From Catonia carolina (lineage: Eukaryota; Arthropoda; Insecta; Hemiptera; Achilidae), in assembly GCA_035578175.1 (NCBI GenBank), contig JAQMRL010000014.1, forward strand, positions 19,358,895 to 19,422,894: 64,000 nucleotides of DNA, written 5' to 3'. Positions within the stretch are counted from its first letter, which is position 1. The number at the start of each line of letters is the position of its first letter. The notes beneath the pieces are model-generated. The model was not told the DNA's origin. It saw nothing but the letters and a program-made list of their open reading frames with translations, and searched no databases. The translations under genes and the position numbers were made by a program. Below are positions 54,838 to 64,000 of this stretch, piece by piece.

Positions 54838-56168
54838 CAGGGTGCGGCAGAAAGGATGGATGTTTTTAGAACAGATAGTATTCTGATCTGGGTAGTGGGA
54901 GTGGGGCGACTGAAGTGGCCATGCGTTCTGTAGATCATACCATTGTTTAGTCGGCATCATGGAGTCGTGGAGTGTGCAACATCGTGTGTTTACTTACGAC
55001 AGTTTTGTGCGTAATAACGAGAGTATCGTTGCAGTTCAGCGCGAGTTTCGTCATCATTTCAATCTTGCGAGAAATGACAGTGTACCCACTCGTAACACCA
55101 TTTTACGTTGGGTTAAATCATTTCGTTCAGTAGGAACAGTGATGAATAAACGACCGCCAGGGGCTCATCGCACTGTACGCACTCCAGAAAATGTGGAAAG
55201 AGTTCGGCAAGCCATACTCCGTAGTCCTCGTCGATCTGCTAGGAGACATTCTTCTGAACTGAACATCAGTGATAGGTCAGTAAGGCGTATTTTACATAAC
55301 GATATAGGATTTCATCCCTACAAAATGGCCATTGTTCAACAATTGAATCCTGGCGATTATGTAAAGCGGCTAAATTTTGCTCGAGAAATGGAGGCCATAC
55401 TTGACCAAAATGAAAACATCATTTTGTTTACGACAGATGAAGCACATTTTCATTTGAATGGTACCGTTAATCAGCAGAACTGTCGTTATTGGTCAGATGA
55501 AAATCCAAAATTAATGCATGAGAGACCATTACACAGTCCCAAGGTGACAGTTTGGTGTGCTGTGAGCAGTACAGTTGTTATTGGTCCATACTTTTTTGAA
55601 GACGACAACGGGACCACTGTAACTGTAACCTCGGAACGTTATAGACAGATGTTCACTGAATTCTTCCTACCTGAACTAAGAAGAAAACGTATTCCTATCC
55701 GGCAAGTATGGTTTCAGCAGGACGGGGCGACAGCTCACACCGCAAGAAATTCAATGGAAGCAATTCGGGCTGTTTTTCGTGGTCGCATCATTTCTCGGTT
55801 TGGTGACATTGAATGGCCTCCTCGTTCCCCAGACCTGTCCATGTGCGACTACTTCTTGTGGGGTTTCCTCAAGTCACGTGTTTACCAGCATAAACCACGT
55901 ACACTTCAAGAACTAAAGGAAGCAATTCGTGTGGAAGTCGAACAAATTGGCAGGGCAATGTTAGAAAGAGTAGAAGCCAACTTCCGAGAGGGGCTTGTAA
56001 AGTACATCGCTGAAAACGGCCGTCACCTGGCAGATGTTGTTTTCAAACATTAATTTTCTAAAATGGTAAGATCATGTGAATATTATTCTGTAAATAAATG
56101 TTTTTTTTATGCACAATTAACGACATATTGCTTTTTTGAAAACCGTTCATCCTTTCTGCCGCACCCTG
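54838..56168 (+). mobile_element. Intact DD41D mariner-like transposon
   Basis: 1331 bp with inverted ends CAGGGTGCGGCAGAAAGGAT and ATCCTTTCTGCCGCACCCTG, and TA duplicated at 54836-54837 and 56169-56170. Contains one uninterrupted transposase. The paralogous repeat R copy at about 41560-41585 shows the empty site. Confidence 0.95.
54959..56053 (+). CDS. Mariner-like transposase, DD41D lineage, apparently intact
   Basis: 364 residues, a normal length for a mariner transposase. It catalyses cut-and-paste movement of its own TA-flanked element and acts in the nucleus on the terminal inverted repeats. Residues 1-110 are the DNA-binding half, with helix-turn-helix segments including NTILRWVKSFRSVGT and RHSSELNISDRSVRRIL. 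The catalytic Asps are D160 (LFTTDEAHFHLNG), D255 (WFQQDGATAHTA) and D297 (SPDLSMCDYFLWG); 41 residues separate the last two, defining the DD41D (rosa-type) spacing rather than classic DD34D. The ATG follows the left inverted repeat by about 100 bp and no upstream in-frame alternative is better. No stops or frame shifts are present. It is the only gene in the window that could be functional. Confidence 0.95.
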   Translation: MESWSVQHRVFTYDSFVRNNESIVAVQREFRHHFNLARNDSVPTRNTILRWVKSFRSVGTVMNKRPPGAHRTVRTPENVERVRQAILRSPRRSARRHSSELNISDRSVRRILHNDIGFHPYKMAIVQQLNPGDYVKRLNFAREMEAILDQNENIILFTTDEAHFHLNGTVNQQNCRYWSDENPKLMHERPLHSPKVTVWCAVSSTVVIGPYFFEDDNGTTVTVTSERYRQMFTEFFLPELRRKRIPIRQVWFQQDGATAHTARNSMEAIRAVFRGRIISRFGDIEWPPRSPDLSMCDYFLWGFLKSRVYQHKPRTLQELKEAIRVEVEQIGRAMLERVEANFREGLVKYIAENGRHLADVVFKH

Positions 56169-56191
56169 TATATCGCGGAACCTTTTGTAGG

Positions 56192-56361
56192 TTTTTTTTT
56201 TTTTTTTTTTTGTTTAACGTCCGACTGTTTTGCAATTGCTGCTAATGCAGACAATAAAGGATGAAATGATATTTTGTAACATGTGAAAATATGCCGTGCC
56301 TGAATGGGATTCGAACCCAAGACCGCATGATGAGAGGCGAGCACGTTACCAACTACGCCAA
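56192..56361 (-). repeat. tS1 tRNA-derived SINE, full length
   Basis: Target duplication TTTTGTAGG / ATTTGTAGG on either side, a long T-run (poly-A tail) at left, and tRNA-like boxes at right. It is inserted in repeat R about 20 bp from the mariner. Confidence 0.9.
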
Positions 56362-57084
56362 TTTGTAGGTTAACTGTACGAATATAACTGTTTGTTACCG
56401 TAAACAGAAATGTCGGTTTCTTGAAAACGTGGTCGAACTATTCACAGTACTGAATGAAATATAATAAGCAATGTAATAAAATGTTGTGAAGTTGAAGCTA
56501 AACAAAAATGCCTATCCGTGCCTCTTAACAAAAGCCGTGAGTGAGTGGCTAACTACTATGGAGTTTCTCTTTTCACAATTCGAAATATAAAGAAGGAAGT
56601 TAAAGACAGTGACGAAGCTAATTCTTCATCAACAGTTTTGTTGACACGTGGTTAAAAAAAGGAAACTGTTAGGTAGATTAGGGTAAGTAGTAAGACTTAT
56701 AGTGAAGATGCCGGTGACAGCGACAGTAAAGAAGACGATTCATTCATAGAAAATTTTGTTCTAATGGAATACGGTAGCTGGTAATTACAGTAAATCAAAC
56801 ATTTCTAGTCATATAATTAAGCTGTAGGGAATATTACAGGTCACATTTATTTCTTATAAGGTTTATGAAGAAAACATTTTCTCAGAATAAACCACAGCTT
56901 ACAAAATGTATGTAAAAACTGCATGGTAGTGAAATGTACGAATAGTGTCTCACTGTTGATTTTGGCAGCACTTCAAATTTTCACTTCCCTTCCTCATTGC
57001 CAATCCATACGCAATCTCTAAATTTCAGTATCTATAGAATGACTTCCATTATTTATTTATATGTTAATTTGTAATGTTAAAAAA

Positions 57085-57978
57085 AAAATCAGGTGTGAAA
57101 CACTCACACAACTTTCTCTTGCCAATGCAAATAATTAACAATATAACCTAACATTAGAAAGAAACAAAAAACTAACCTCAATAAACATAACCTTATTTTA
57201 ATCATGTAATGAACCTCAGTTAGGCTTAAAAATACGGAAAATCACTCTTTCGCAGTAAACTAGGCTCTGTAGAGAAAAATACTTAAAATGAAAGTTGTAG
57301 ATCTTCAAATTTCCTATAAAATTGATTATATACACTTTTGTCGTAAAATGCATACTAAGGCCGAAATCTGAAAAAAATCGATTTTTCACACGTTTTCATG
57401 AGAAAAAAACAGAAAATCGCTAATTCCCGCTAAACTAAGCGTTATACAAAAAAATGTTTGAAATGAAAGTTGTAGGATTATAAATTCTCTACATTTTTTA
57501 ATATAAACATTTTTGCGCTAAAATGCATATTAAAGCCGTAATCTTAAAAAAACAACGTTTTTACGTGAAAACAGCCTCACCAAGAATTTCAGCAAACATG
57601 GCGCCTACCCTATCTTGTAAAGCATAAACAATTTTGCAAACCAGGCGATTTTAAAAAAAATCGTAGGACCAGTTTATGAGAAAATCGCAAAAAGTGAAAA
57701 ATTACATGAATAAACTACTTTTTCCGGTTGACCGAAATTGATGAAAATGTTCGTGTCGGGTCCGCTAGTAGTATGTAACCTAAGTTTCAAGTTCGTACAA
57801 TGTTCCGTTCTTGAGATATTCTGTTTACACACACACAGACCAATCGCTAAAAATATGTTTTTTGGGTTCAGGGGGTCTGAAAACGTGTAGATCCGGTGAA
57901 AACTCGAGTTCCAAAAATCGACATGAAAACAATACTTTCCTTCCTATATATTCATATAGGCAAGAGAAAGTAATAATG
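57085..57978 (-). mobile_element. HX copy, full length, well preserved
   Basis: Reference minus-strand copy. Stem-loop GGTGTGAAACACTCACAC, subterminal repeats ACTTTCTCTTGCC (57111-57123) and GGCAAGAGAAAGT (57959-57971), the 5' hairpin CCTATATATTCATATAGG, and two modules at 57238-57380 and 57414-57557. The CA microsatellite is only a few units long here. Confidence 0.92.
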
Positions 57979-58264
57979 TAAAATTTTATTGATTTTAATT
58001 TTTTCTCTTGTTTGTACAGGTTGAATTTGTTGGCGGTATGGCAAAATGAACAGGTGATTGAAGCAAAAGGTCCGTAACTGAAGATGACTAAAAAGTGGAA
58101 ATCAAAATGGGACCAAATTGTTAGTAACTCAACGGTGTTACTAGCATTATGACCACAAACAATCTGCTCTTGACACTTACAGCTACTGGTACCAAAGGTA
58201 CAGTTATTTCAGCATTTGGTTCTTTACCTAAAACACTAAAATTCGTAACCGTTTCAAAAAAAAT
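57979..58264. other. Unassigned, acceptor-like site
   Basis: A pyrimidine tract ending TTTCTCTTGTTTGTACAG at 58019 looks like a splice acceptor, but the following sequence soon has stops in the frames checked. No repeat recognised. Confidence 0.3.
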
Positions 58265-58369
58265 CTTATCTGAAACACTCACATGACTTTCTCTTGCATG
58301 ACTTATCTATATTGTTCATTATTTATTAACAATATAACCTAACATTAGTAAACCACGTTACAAACAGAA

Positions 58370-58925
58370 AAATGGCCGTCTCTGTGACGTAGTGGATTGC
58401 GCTAGCAGGGGCGGTTCCAAGGCTGATTTTCAGGGGGGGGGGCTATCTTGTTTTTATGCAGCTCTTACTACATAATTTGTAATACATAGTTTGTAATTGA
58501 GTCATTGAAAAGTCCTCTTTCATGCTGTATTGCTGTAATCACAATTTTAATTCATAGAGAAATTTTCAAGGTGCTGACTGGATGCGAGTGGCTTTTGACT
58601 ACTGACACTGATTGTTATCTTCATACTATTTAAAAATAGATACTTTCTGTTTGACTCATTTTTATACTAAAATAATTATTGTTAATTGATAGGTACGAGT
58701 ATTGGGATTCAGTTTTGTTAGAAATAATAGCTTATAGAAAATATTAAACTAAGTTTTCCTAGTATTTCAGGGGGGGGGTCATGGCCCCCATGGCCCCTTC
58801 CCTGAAACCGCCCCTGTGCGCTTGGCTACTAAGCAAAAAGTCCTAGGTTCGATTCCCGGCTAGAGTTTCTTAACCTACCGTTGTCACTAATGATTTAAGC
58901 TGTTGATGCGACTTAAAATAATTAA
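58370..58925 (+). repeat. tS3 tRNA-derived SINE, interrupted by hAT
   Basis: Head GTGACGTAGTGGATTGCGC, box-B-like GGTTCGATTCC at 58846-58856, then the tS3 body (TTAACCTACCGTTGTCACTA) and an A-rich tail. This is independent of the copies inside element Q, showing tS3 moves on its own. Confidence 0.83.
58406..58816. mobile_element. hAT-like MITE, 411 bp
   Basis: Ends CAGGGGCGGTTCCAAGG and CCTGAAACCGCCCCTG, with 8-bp duplicates TGCGCTAG / TGCGCTTG. Subterminal G-runs and C-runs on opposite ends. No transposase. Confidence 0.88.
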
Positions 58926-59648
58926 AAAAACAAAACCTAATCATGAGTGCATGATGCAAAATGAAAACCAACCTCAGTTTGGCTTAACAATACGAAAAAT
59001 CACTTATTATAGCTAAACTAGGGTCTGTAGAGGAAAAAGCTTAAATTAAAAGTTGTAGATATTTTAATTTTCTATAAATTTGATTATATATATTTTTGTC
59101 GTAAAATGCAGACTAAGGCTGAAATCTTTAAAAAAACAATTTTTCAAAGATTTTCATGAAAAAAGAAAATTATTAATTACTACTAAACTAAGCTTTATAC
59201 AAAGAAATGTTTGGAATAACTTTGTAGGTTTTTAAATGTTCTACAACTTTGATTATATACACCCATACCCTAAAATGCATATTAAGGCTGCAATCTAAAA
59301 AATTCATTTTTTCCTATGAAAGCACAGCCTCCCCAAGAATTTCAGCAGTTGTGGCGCTTACCCTTTCTTGTAGAGCATAAAAAATTTAGTAAATGTGGCG
59401 ATTTTTTAAAAAAAATCATAGGAGGCATTTTTGAGAAAATTTTAAAATAGTGAAAAATTACTTGTATAAACTACTACTTCCGGTTGACCGATTTTGATAA
59501 AAATGTTCGTGTCTGGCCTCTAATGGTACCTAACTTTTCCAAGTTTCAACTTCGTACTATATTCTGTTCTTGATGTTTTATTCTCACCTACACAGACCAA
59601 TCACTAAAAACATGTTTTTTTTTGGTTCAGACTGTGTGAAAATGTGTT

Positions 59649-60075
59649 TTTAGCCAAACATGTAAAATAGGTAAATAAGTTTGTGTATGTTTCTTTTTGG
59701 TGTATTTTACAATATTCTCTTTAAAATTAAATTCTCTACAAGTTTTGTTTAAAAAGTTTACATGTTTGTTACCCAGTTAACAAAGTTAAATTAAAAGTTA
59801 AATTAAAAGTTGTAGATATTTTAATTTTCTATAAATTTGATTATATATATTTTTGTCGTAAAATGCAGACTAAGGCTGAAATCTTTAAAAAAACACATTT
59901 ACTTAAAACCATATAAAACCATACAGTTTTTTTGAGACCAAATTTGTTGTATTTTGTCAGATATCTAAAAACTACTCTAGTTACAGATGTGGAACCTGTT
60001 TTATTCAATTTTTCAGCTAATATTTCATTAAACCTGTTTAGTTTCACAACTTAATTAACGCTCTTAACATTTCGG
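59649..60075. other. Mixed HX debris with a recent duplication
   Basis: 59793-59890 repeats 59041-59137 of the neighbouring HX copy almost exactly. The remainder is unassigned. Confidence 0.55.
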
Positions 60076-60440
60076 TAGGGCTTCATTTCTGCAGAGGAAC
60101 TGAAACCCAGACGAAAATTTTCACCAGCTGTAACTTGCTAATGAAGCGATTCTGGACCTATGTTTTTATACTGTACTACTTTTACACTGGTCCGTAGTTC
60201 ATATTTTGCCCACTGCTGGCGCTGTGATGGGGTTGCTGCTGCCAATAGATAGCGCAGCGGTCACACCTCTCGCAGTGCATGTGCCAAGTGGCAAGATGTT
60301 CTACGTACTGGTGGATGCAATAGTTGAGAAGGTGACCAGGCAGTAACGATTGTAACGTTATCGAAGGTCGATACGGAGGAATTACAGCTCAACTGTTAGT
60401 CAATTCTTTCTGCTACTACACCTCCCTTCCCTACCCCTCG
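60076..60440. other. GC-richer unique sequence upstream of hairpin array
   Basis: Clearly less AT-rich than the surroundings, with CACTGCTGGCGCTGTGATGG and similar. No open frame of note, no tRNA boxes. It may be the 5' region of an unrecognised element. Confidence 0.4.
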
Positions 60441-60441
60441 C

Positions 60442-60690
60442 TTCACCGGTGATTGCTCCTCTTCGGAGGCAGCGGTAAAAGGTGCTCGCTGCGTCGGTGA
60501 CTGCTCCTATTTGATTAGGTAGCGGTACAGACGACCCCGCTTTGCTTCACCGGCGACTGCTCGTCTTCGGAGGCAGCGGTGAAAGGTGTTCACTGCATCT
60601 GCGACTGCTCCTAATCATTTAGGCAGCGGTAAAGACGACCTCCTCTTCGCTTGCCAGCAGCCGCTCCTCTTTGAGGTAGTGGCGAAGGCT
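60442..60690 (+). repeat. Tandem array of five hairpin units (about 52-bp period)
   Basis: Units at 60445-60476, 60495-60525, 60548-60581, 60598-60631 and 60654-60684 each read (C)GG(T/C)GACTGCTC-[loop]-G(C/T)AGCGG. Units alternate in type, so 104 bp is the better higher-order period (unit 1 resembles 3, unit 2 resembles 4). The stem tips are CCTC/GAGG, CCTA/TAGG, CCTAA/TTAGG and CCTC/GAGG, i.e. compensatory changes; units 1 and 3 have a UUCG-like loop. The structure is seen in the sequence; an RNA role is inference. Confidence 0.85.
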
Positions 60691-61668
60691 TCCCCAAGCA
60701 TCTGTTATACTTTTGAACTACGCCGCCAGATGCCCTGCCGGTCCTATGATGAGCTCTACTGATTATACAACTACGAGCCAATGGCGACAGTTTATGTTAA
60801 CTTTTTTGATTATTTTGATGAGAGGAATGCATCTCAGGAGTATGTCGGGTTACTCGTGGGATATCCTGTGTAGCAAGTTTCAGTAGGAATAGAATTAAGT
60901 ATGGATAGGTGATAGCTCATACATTTTCAAAGATACAGGCTGTTAAAGTTCTCAAGATTAGAAGCACACAAGATGATAAATTTATCAAAAACATATAACC
61001 ATATATGTTATAAACATATATATATAACATATATATATGTATAACATATATATATATATATATACATCCCGCTAACAATTCCGCGTCCTTTCAAAAAACG
61101 TGCATTTCGCACATCGCTTATTTGAAGAGTATATTCAACTTTGATGAGAGTATATAGGGTATTTGTTACACTTACACCCTGAGTTTTGGTATTGGTTTGT
61201 CCTGATATTGAAAATGGAGCATTTTTTAATTTTATTCACTGTGCTATCAATTCAGACTCCTTTCGAATCACCGACAATTTCGCGTCCGTACAAATTACCG
61301 ATAATTTCGCGTCCAGCATCGTTCCCGCTATTATGACTTACAGCCTGCAACAGTGTAAACGATGTTGCCATGTCGTACCGGCACGTGTACTGTAGCATTT
61401 GCCACTTCTACGTGTTGTACTGATTGTAGTTAGATATTCACATCTCACCCTAGTACTTCTCCACACAAGACCATCGTATGAAAACAATTCGTTCTCGGAC
61501 GGAATCCAATCCAGTCATCAAAATAATTTATTATTTGTTGCCTATTATTTTGAAATGTATTTTAAATAGGTACTTATTTTAAATCAATGTAAAACCAGAA
61601 TAATTAAAGAAAGTATATTTTTTAATTGTTAAAGTTAATTATTTAAAATATCCTAATTGTTACAAATA
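60691..61668. other. Unassigned stretch with TA repeat and short motif repeats
   Basis: An AT microsatellite at about 61014-61063. CG(A/T)CAATTTCGCGTCC-like words occur three times (about 61071, 61270 and 61297). No domain-bearing frame. Confidence 0.45.
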
Positions 61669-62937
61669 CAGTCAAACCTCCTCATTCGAAATCCTCCCTA
61701 AATCGAATATAATTGTATGCTATCCCCTTCAAAAATCCTCCTTAATATGAATTAAATTACTTCCTTATTCGAAAATTGTCGAGAGTTTTGTGGTCATATA
61801 TATTGTATCAATACATTTTTTTATACATTTTTTATACATTTTTTTTATTAATAAAATAATTACAAAATTTCCAATTTATACATTGTACACGATTTATAAT
61901 GAAGCATGCGTTAAAATCACGACAATAAGGACACAGTAAGCGTAGTACAAAACTACAAAAAGCTTTAGAAAAAACTGAAAATGCAGTTAATTTTTAAGTT
62001 AGAAGAAACCAGGCAGAAACACACACAATTACACTTCTTACAAAACATTATTGTCACAAAACCTTACGACCAAATAAGGACATAGCAAGCGTAGTTCAAA
62101 GCTACAATACGCATCAGGAAATATTGAAAATTCAGTTAATTTTTAAGTCAGGGAAACCAGACGAAAGCAAAAAAAAAATTAGTTAGGCTAAATTAGTAAT
62201 GCAGTCTTTCCTTCTTTGGTGTCTGATTTTCGTACAAACTGGGTAAAAAATACCGTAGCTGTATTCATTCACATTAAGCAATATTTTACTCGTTAAAATT
62301 TTTAAAATTTTCGGTACCTAATTTATTTTTAATTTTCTGTAGGCTGACCTAACTTTACGTTTGTAAGTATAGTTGTACTGTTTACGCGTATCCCGATTTT
62401 ATTTTAATCTGTTTTTTATGTCGTTTTTCAATAATTTGTCATATCGTTCTTATAAGTAGACTATTATTTTGCTTTTGAGTACTAATAGAGCTTGTAATAC
62501 CAACACATTCCCTTAAATCTTAATCACAGTATTAAGTAAAACCTGTGGTGAATGAAGTGAAGGTGTCATTTTCAGAGGGGAAAATATGTGCTTTGCAAAG
62601 GGCCCTGCATGCTGATAAGCGTACTTTTCCGTTCAGTGAGGAAGGTAATTGTAAACCACCTCACTTCTCGTTTTACTTAGTAAAACCTCTACAGGTTCAA
62701 ACCAGCCTTTCGGCTGATGACCTAAACAACACAAGTAAAATAATATTTGTAAAAAACTTTCCTCAACCAAATTGGTGATCTATTAATAATTTTGACTTTT
62801 GTAATTTAATATTTTATGGAATTACATTAATTTTATTAAAACGTGCAATTTTTAAGTACATTTTTTGTTTCAATATTTTACCTCTGTAAATCGAAATCAG
62901 CCGGTTCCATCAGATTCGAATCAGGGAAGTTCGACTG
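61669..62937. mobile_element. TA-flanked TIR element, pogo/Tigger-like ends
   Basis: Ends CAGTCAAACCTCCTCATTCG and CGAATCAGGGAAGTTCGACTG, bordered by TA on both sides. CAGTC ends with TA targets are usual in Tigger-type elements. Inside is a direct repeat with a period of about 149 bp (AATAAGGACA(C/T)AG(T/C)AAGCG at 61924 and 62073). SX is inserted at 62540. No transposase frame. Confidence 0.78.
62540..62731 (+). repeat. SX retroposon, 5'-truncated
   Basis: 3' half with tail CCTAAACAAC. Duplicates AAGTAAAA on both sides. Confidence 0.85.
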
Positions 62938-62939
62938 TA

Positions 62940-63090
62940 ATTACTATAATATGATCAATTAGTAGACAATGCAATTAAAATATTTACTTAGTTGACCAAA
63001 TTATGTAATTGTAAAGCGACATAATTTGTTCAATATTCAAATGGAGAACCATTCACCCATTGTCTTTTCGGTGTTCAAATGATTTCATCA
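62940..63090. other. Unassigned stretch
   Basis: No recognised content. Confidence 0.35.
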
Positions 63091-63094
63091 TTAT

Positions 63095-63190
63095 TATCTG
63101 TTAAGGATTAGGCTCAATGGCCTGTTCCAGTATCCATCTCTTTTTAGGTCTTCCCAAGCCTCGCTTCTCTCTAGGTTTATATTTCCATGT
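63095..63190 (-). pseudogene. RTE-like LINE C-terminal scrap
   Basis: The complement reads YKPREKRGLGRPKKRWILEQ, the basic GRP-K-RW segment found after the reverse transcriptase in RTE-like LINEs. Only about 30 residues are recognisable. Confidence 0.5.
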
Positions 63191-64000
63191 TTTAGTGACT
63201 GAATCAAAATGATTTTATAAATTATACAAAAGTACGATGGCCAGTAAAATTTCTACAAGCTTTAAAATGCAGTCCAGTCCAGCCATAGTTTGTATTTTTA
63301 TTCTTGTTCCTCAAAGTATTGGTAATCTTTGATCTTCAACAAAGTATACATTACATTAATAATTCTCGTATCCAGCTGTTTTGTACACGTTGAAGTTTAT
63401 CCTTTAACAGGCCATTTCCAAGATTATTTTTCGGCTAAACAACTTTCAGTCATAGTCTTCCAAACCCTGATATTTTTCTCTGCGTTTTCTTTTAAATTAT
63501 TTAGTGTTATAAAAGCCATGGTGGCCACTTTTTGTTGATATTCTTTTGGTTTCTAGTACTTTATTTACATCGTCAACCAACCACCCAATCTGAGAATCAT
63601 TATTACAAATAATGAAATAAATAAACCTTATTGTTACGTAAAATAATGTGCATTATTTTTGACAAGTCAAAATGCTTGGGATAAGGAACTGGAAGGTTAT
63701 ACTATTCCACAGAAGACGAAAAGGAGACAGACACTTGGAGAGGCCAAGAAAAACTATGTGAAACCTTGACCAAGACAGCCAAACAATATGCTAGGACCAA
63801 TTGATTACAAACGAATTCTTAATAGTGTACAGTGTCCATATTCATAATTCAACTTGATAGTTGATCATTAAAAATGTTCATCATTATAATTAACAAAAAA
63901 CCAGATAGAAAGTAATTATATGACAGAATAATTTGAACATTATTTGATTTTTTAAACATACATTTGAATAAGTTTAAGTGTGACTAAATTAAAAACAAAT
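63191..64000. other. Unassigned, possible LINE debris
   Basis: 63700-63760 on the plus strand reads RRKGDRHLERPRKTM, another basic LINE-tail-like segment. The rest is AT-rich with no firm assignment. Confidence 0.35.

Larger units (their letters stand above)
54705..57035 (+). mobile_element. Repeat R, copy 2, with two insertions
   Basis: Similar to 41437-42650. After removing the mariner (54838-56168) and tS1 (56192-56361) it is continuous. Decayed coding text VANYYGVSLFTIRNIKKEVK then SSSTVLLTRG and KKRK suggests a transposase N-terminus with a helix-turn-helix. An acidic tail region follows in another frame. Confidence 0.62.
58265..59648 (-). mobile_element. HX copy interrupted by tS3 and hAT
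   Basis: The 3' end is at 58265-58350 (GAAACACTCACATGACTTTC). It resumes at about 58936 (AAACCTAATCATGAGTGCAT) and runs to the GTTCAGACTGTGTGAAAATG block. The 5' hairpin is lost. Confidence 0.82.

Noticed and set aside
60680..60870. Hammerhead ribozyme near CTATGATGAG and TTTGATGAGAGG
   Set aside because: The required CTGATGA core with a matching GAAA and cleavage site is not present in a pairing arrangement.
1..64000. LTR retrotransposons or endogenous viral genes
   Set aside because: No paired long terminal repeats, primer-binding sites, gag, protease, integrase or envelope-like frames were recognised on either strand.

Overview
This is AT-rich nuclear DNA from an animal, most likely an insect or another arthropod. 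It carries no operons, no rRNA or tRNA genes and no complete host gene. Almost everything recognisable is a transposable element, often inserted inside another one. The species cannot be named from the sequence.

Two interspersed families dominate. HX (about 0.9-1 kb, roughly 20 full or partial copies on both strands) has 13-bp subterminal inverted repeats (ACTTTCTCTTGCC / GGCAAGAGAAAGT), a hairpin near the 5' end (CCTATATGAATATATAGG), a TG microsatellite, and a stem-loop just outside the 3' inverted repeat (GTGTGAGTGTTTCACAC). One copy sits between T residues in a reverse-transcriptase gene without a target duplication. This matches non-autonomous Helentron rolling-circle elements (HINE type). 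SX (about 390 bp, 14 copies) is a SINE-like retroposon with 8-13 bp target duplications and an AAC-rich 3' tail. Three further small retroposon families have tRNA-like promoter boxes (tS1, tS2, tS3).

Layout: 1-8.5 kb holds HX and SX copies and a 5'-truncated RTE-like reverse transcriptase. 8.57-10.2 kb holds two piggyBac-like elements sharing one TTAA. 10.5-11.3 kb is a decayed mariner-like element. 16.2-19.9 kb has two foldback elements (PAL), one interrupted by a tRNA-like SINE and a dead DD41D mariner. 20.3-21.2 kb is a Tigger-like remnant. 21.8-23.2 kb is a six-unit tandem array of HX ends interrupted by a mariner-derived inverted repeat, with a second one at 25.5-26.4 kb. 29.7-31.8 kb is a pogo-like element with a partial transposase. 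37.1-40.1 kb is a four-level nest: LINE containing a small TIR element, in PAL, in SX. 40.5-41.0 kb is a large palindrome. 43-46 kb and 48.9-50.8 kb hold broken LINE reverse transcriptases, the second split by HX. 53.5-57 kb holds a piggyBac-like element with a hAT element inside it, then an intact 364-codon DD41D mariner transposase between matching inverted repeats. 60.4-60.7 kb is a GC-richer array of five short hairpins with compensatory base changes. 61.7-62.9 kb is another TA-flanked TIR element.

The only possible host signals are weak: a candidate 78-nt exon near 52.3 kb, a possible first exon near 46.8 kb on the minus strand, and an acceptor-like site near 58.0 kb. The one protein that looks capable of function is the mariner transposase at 54959-56053.
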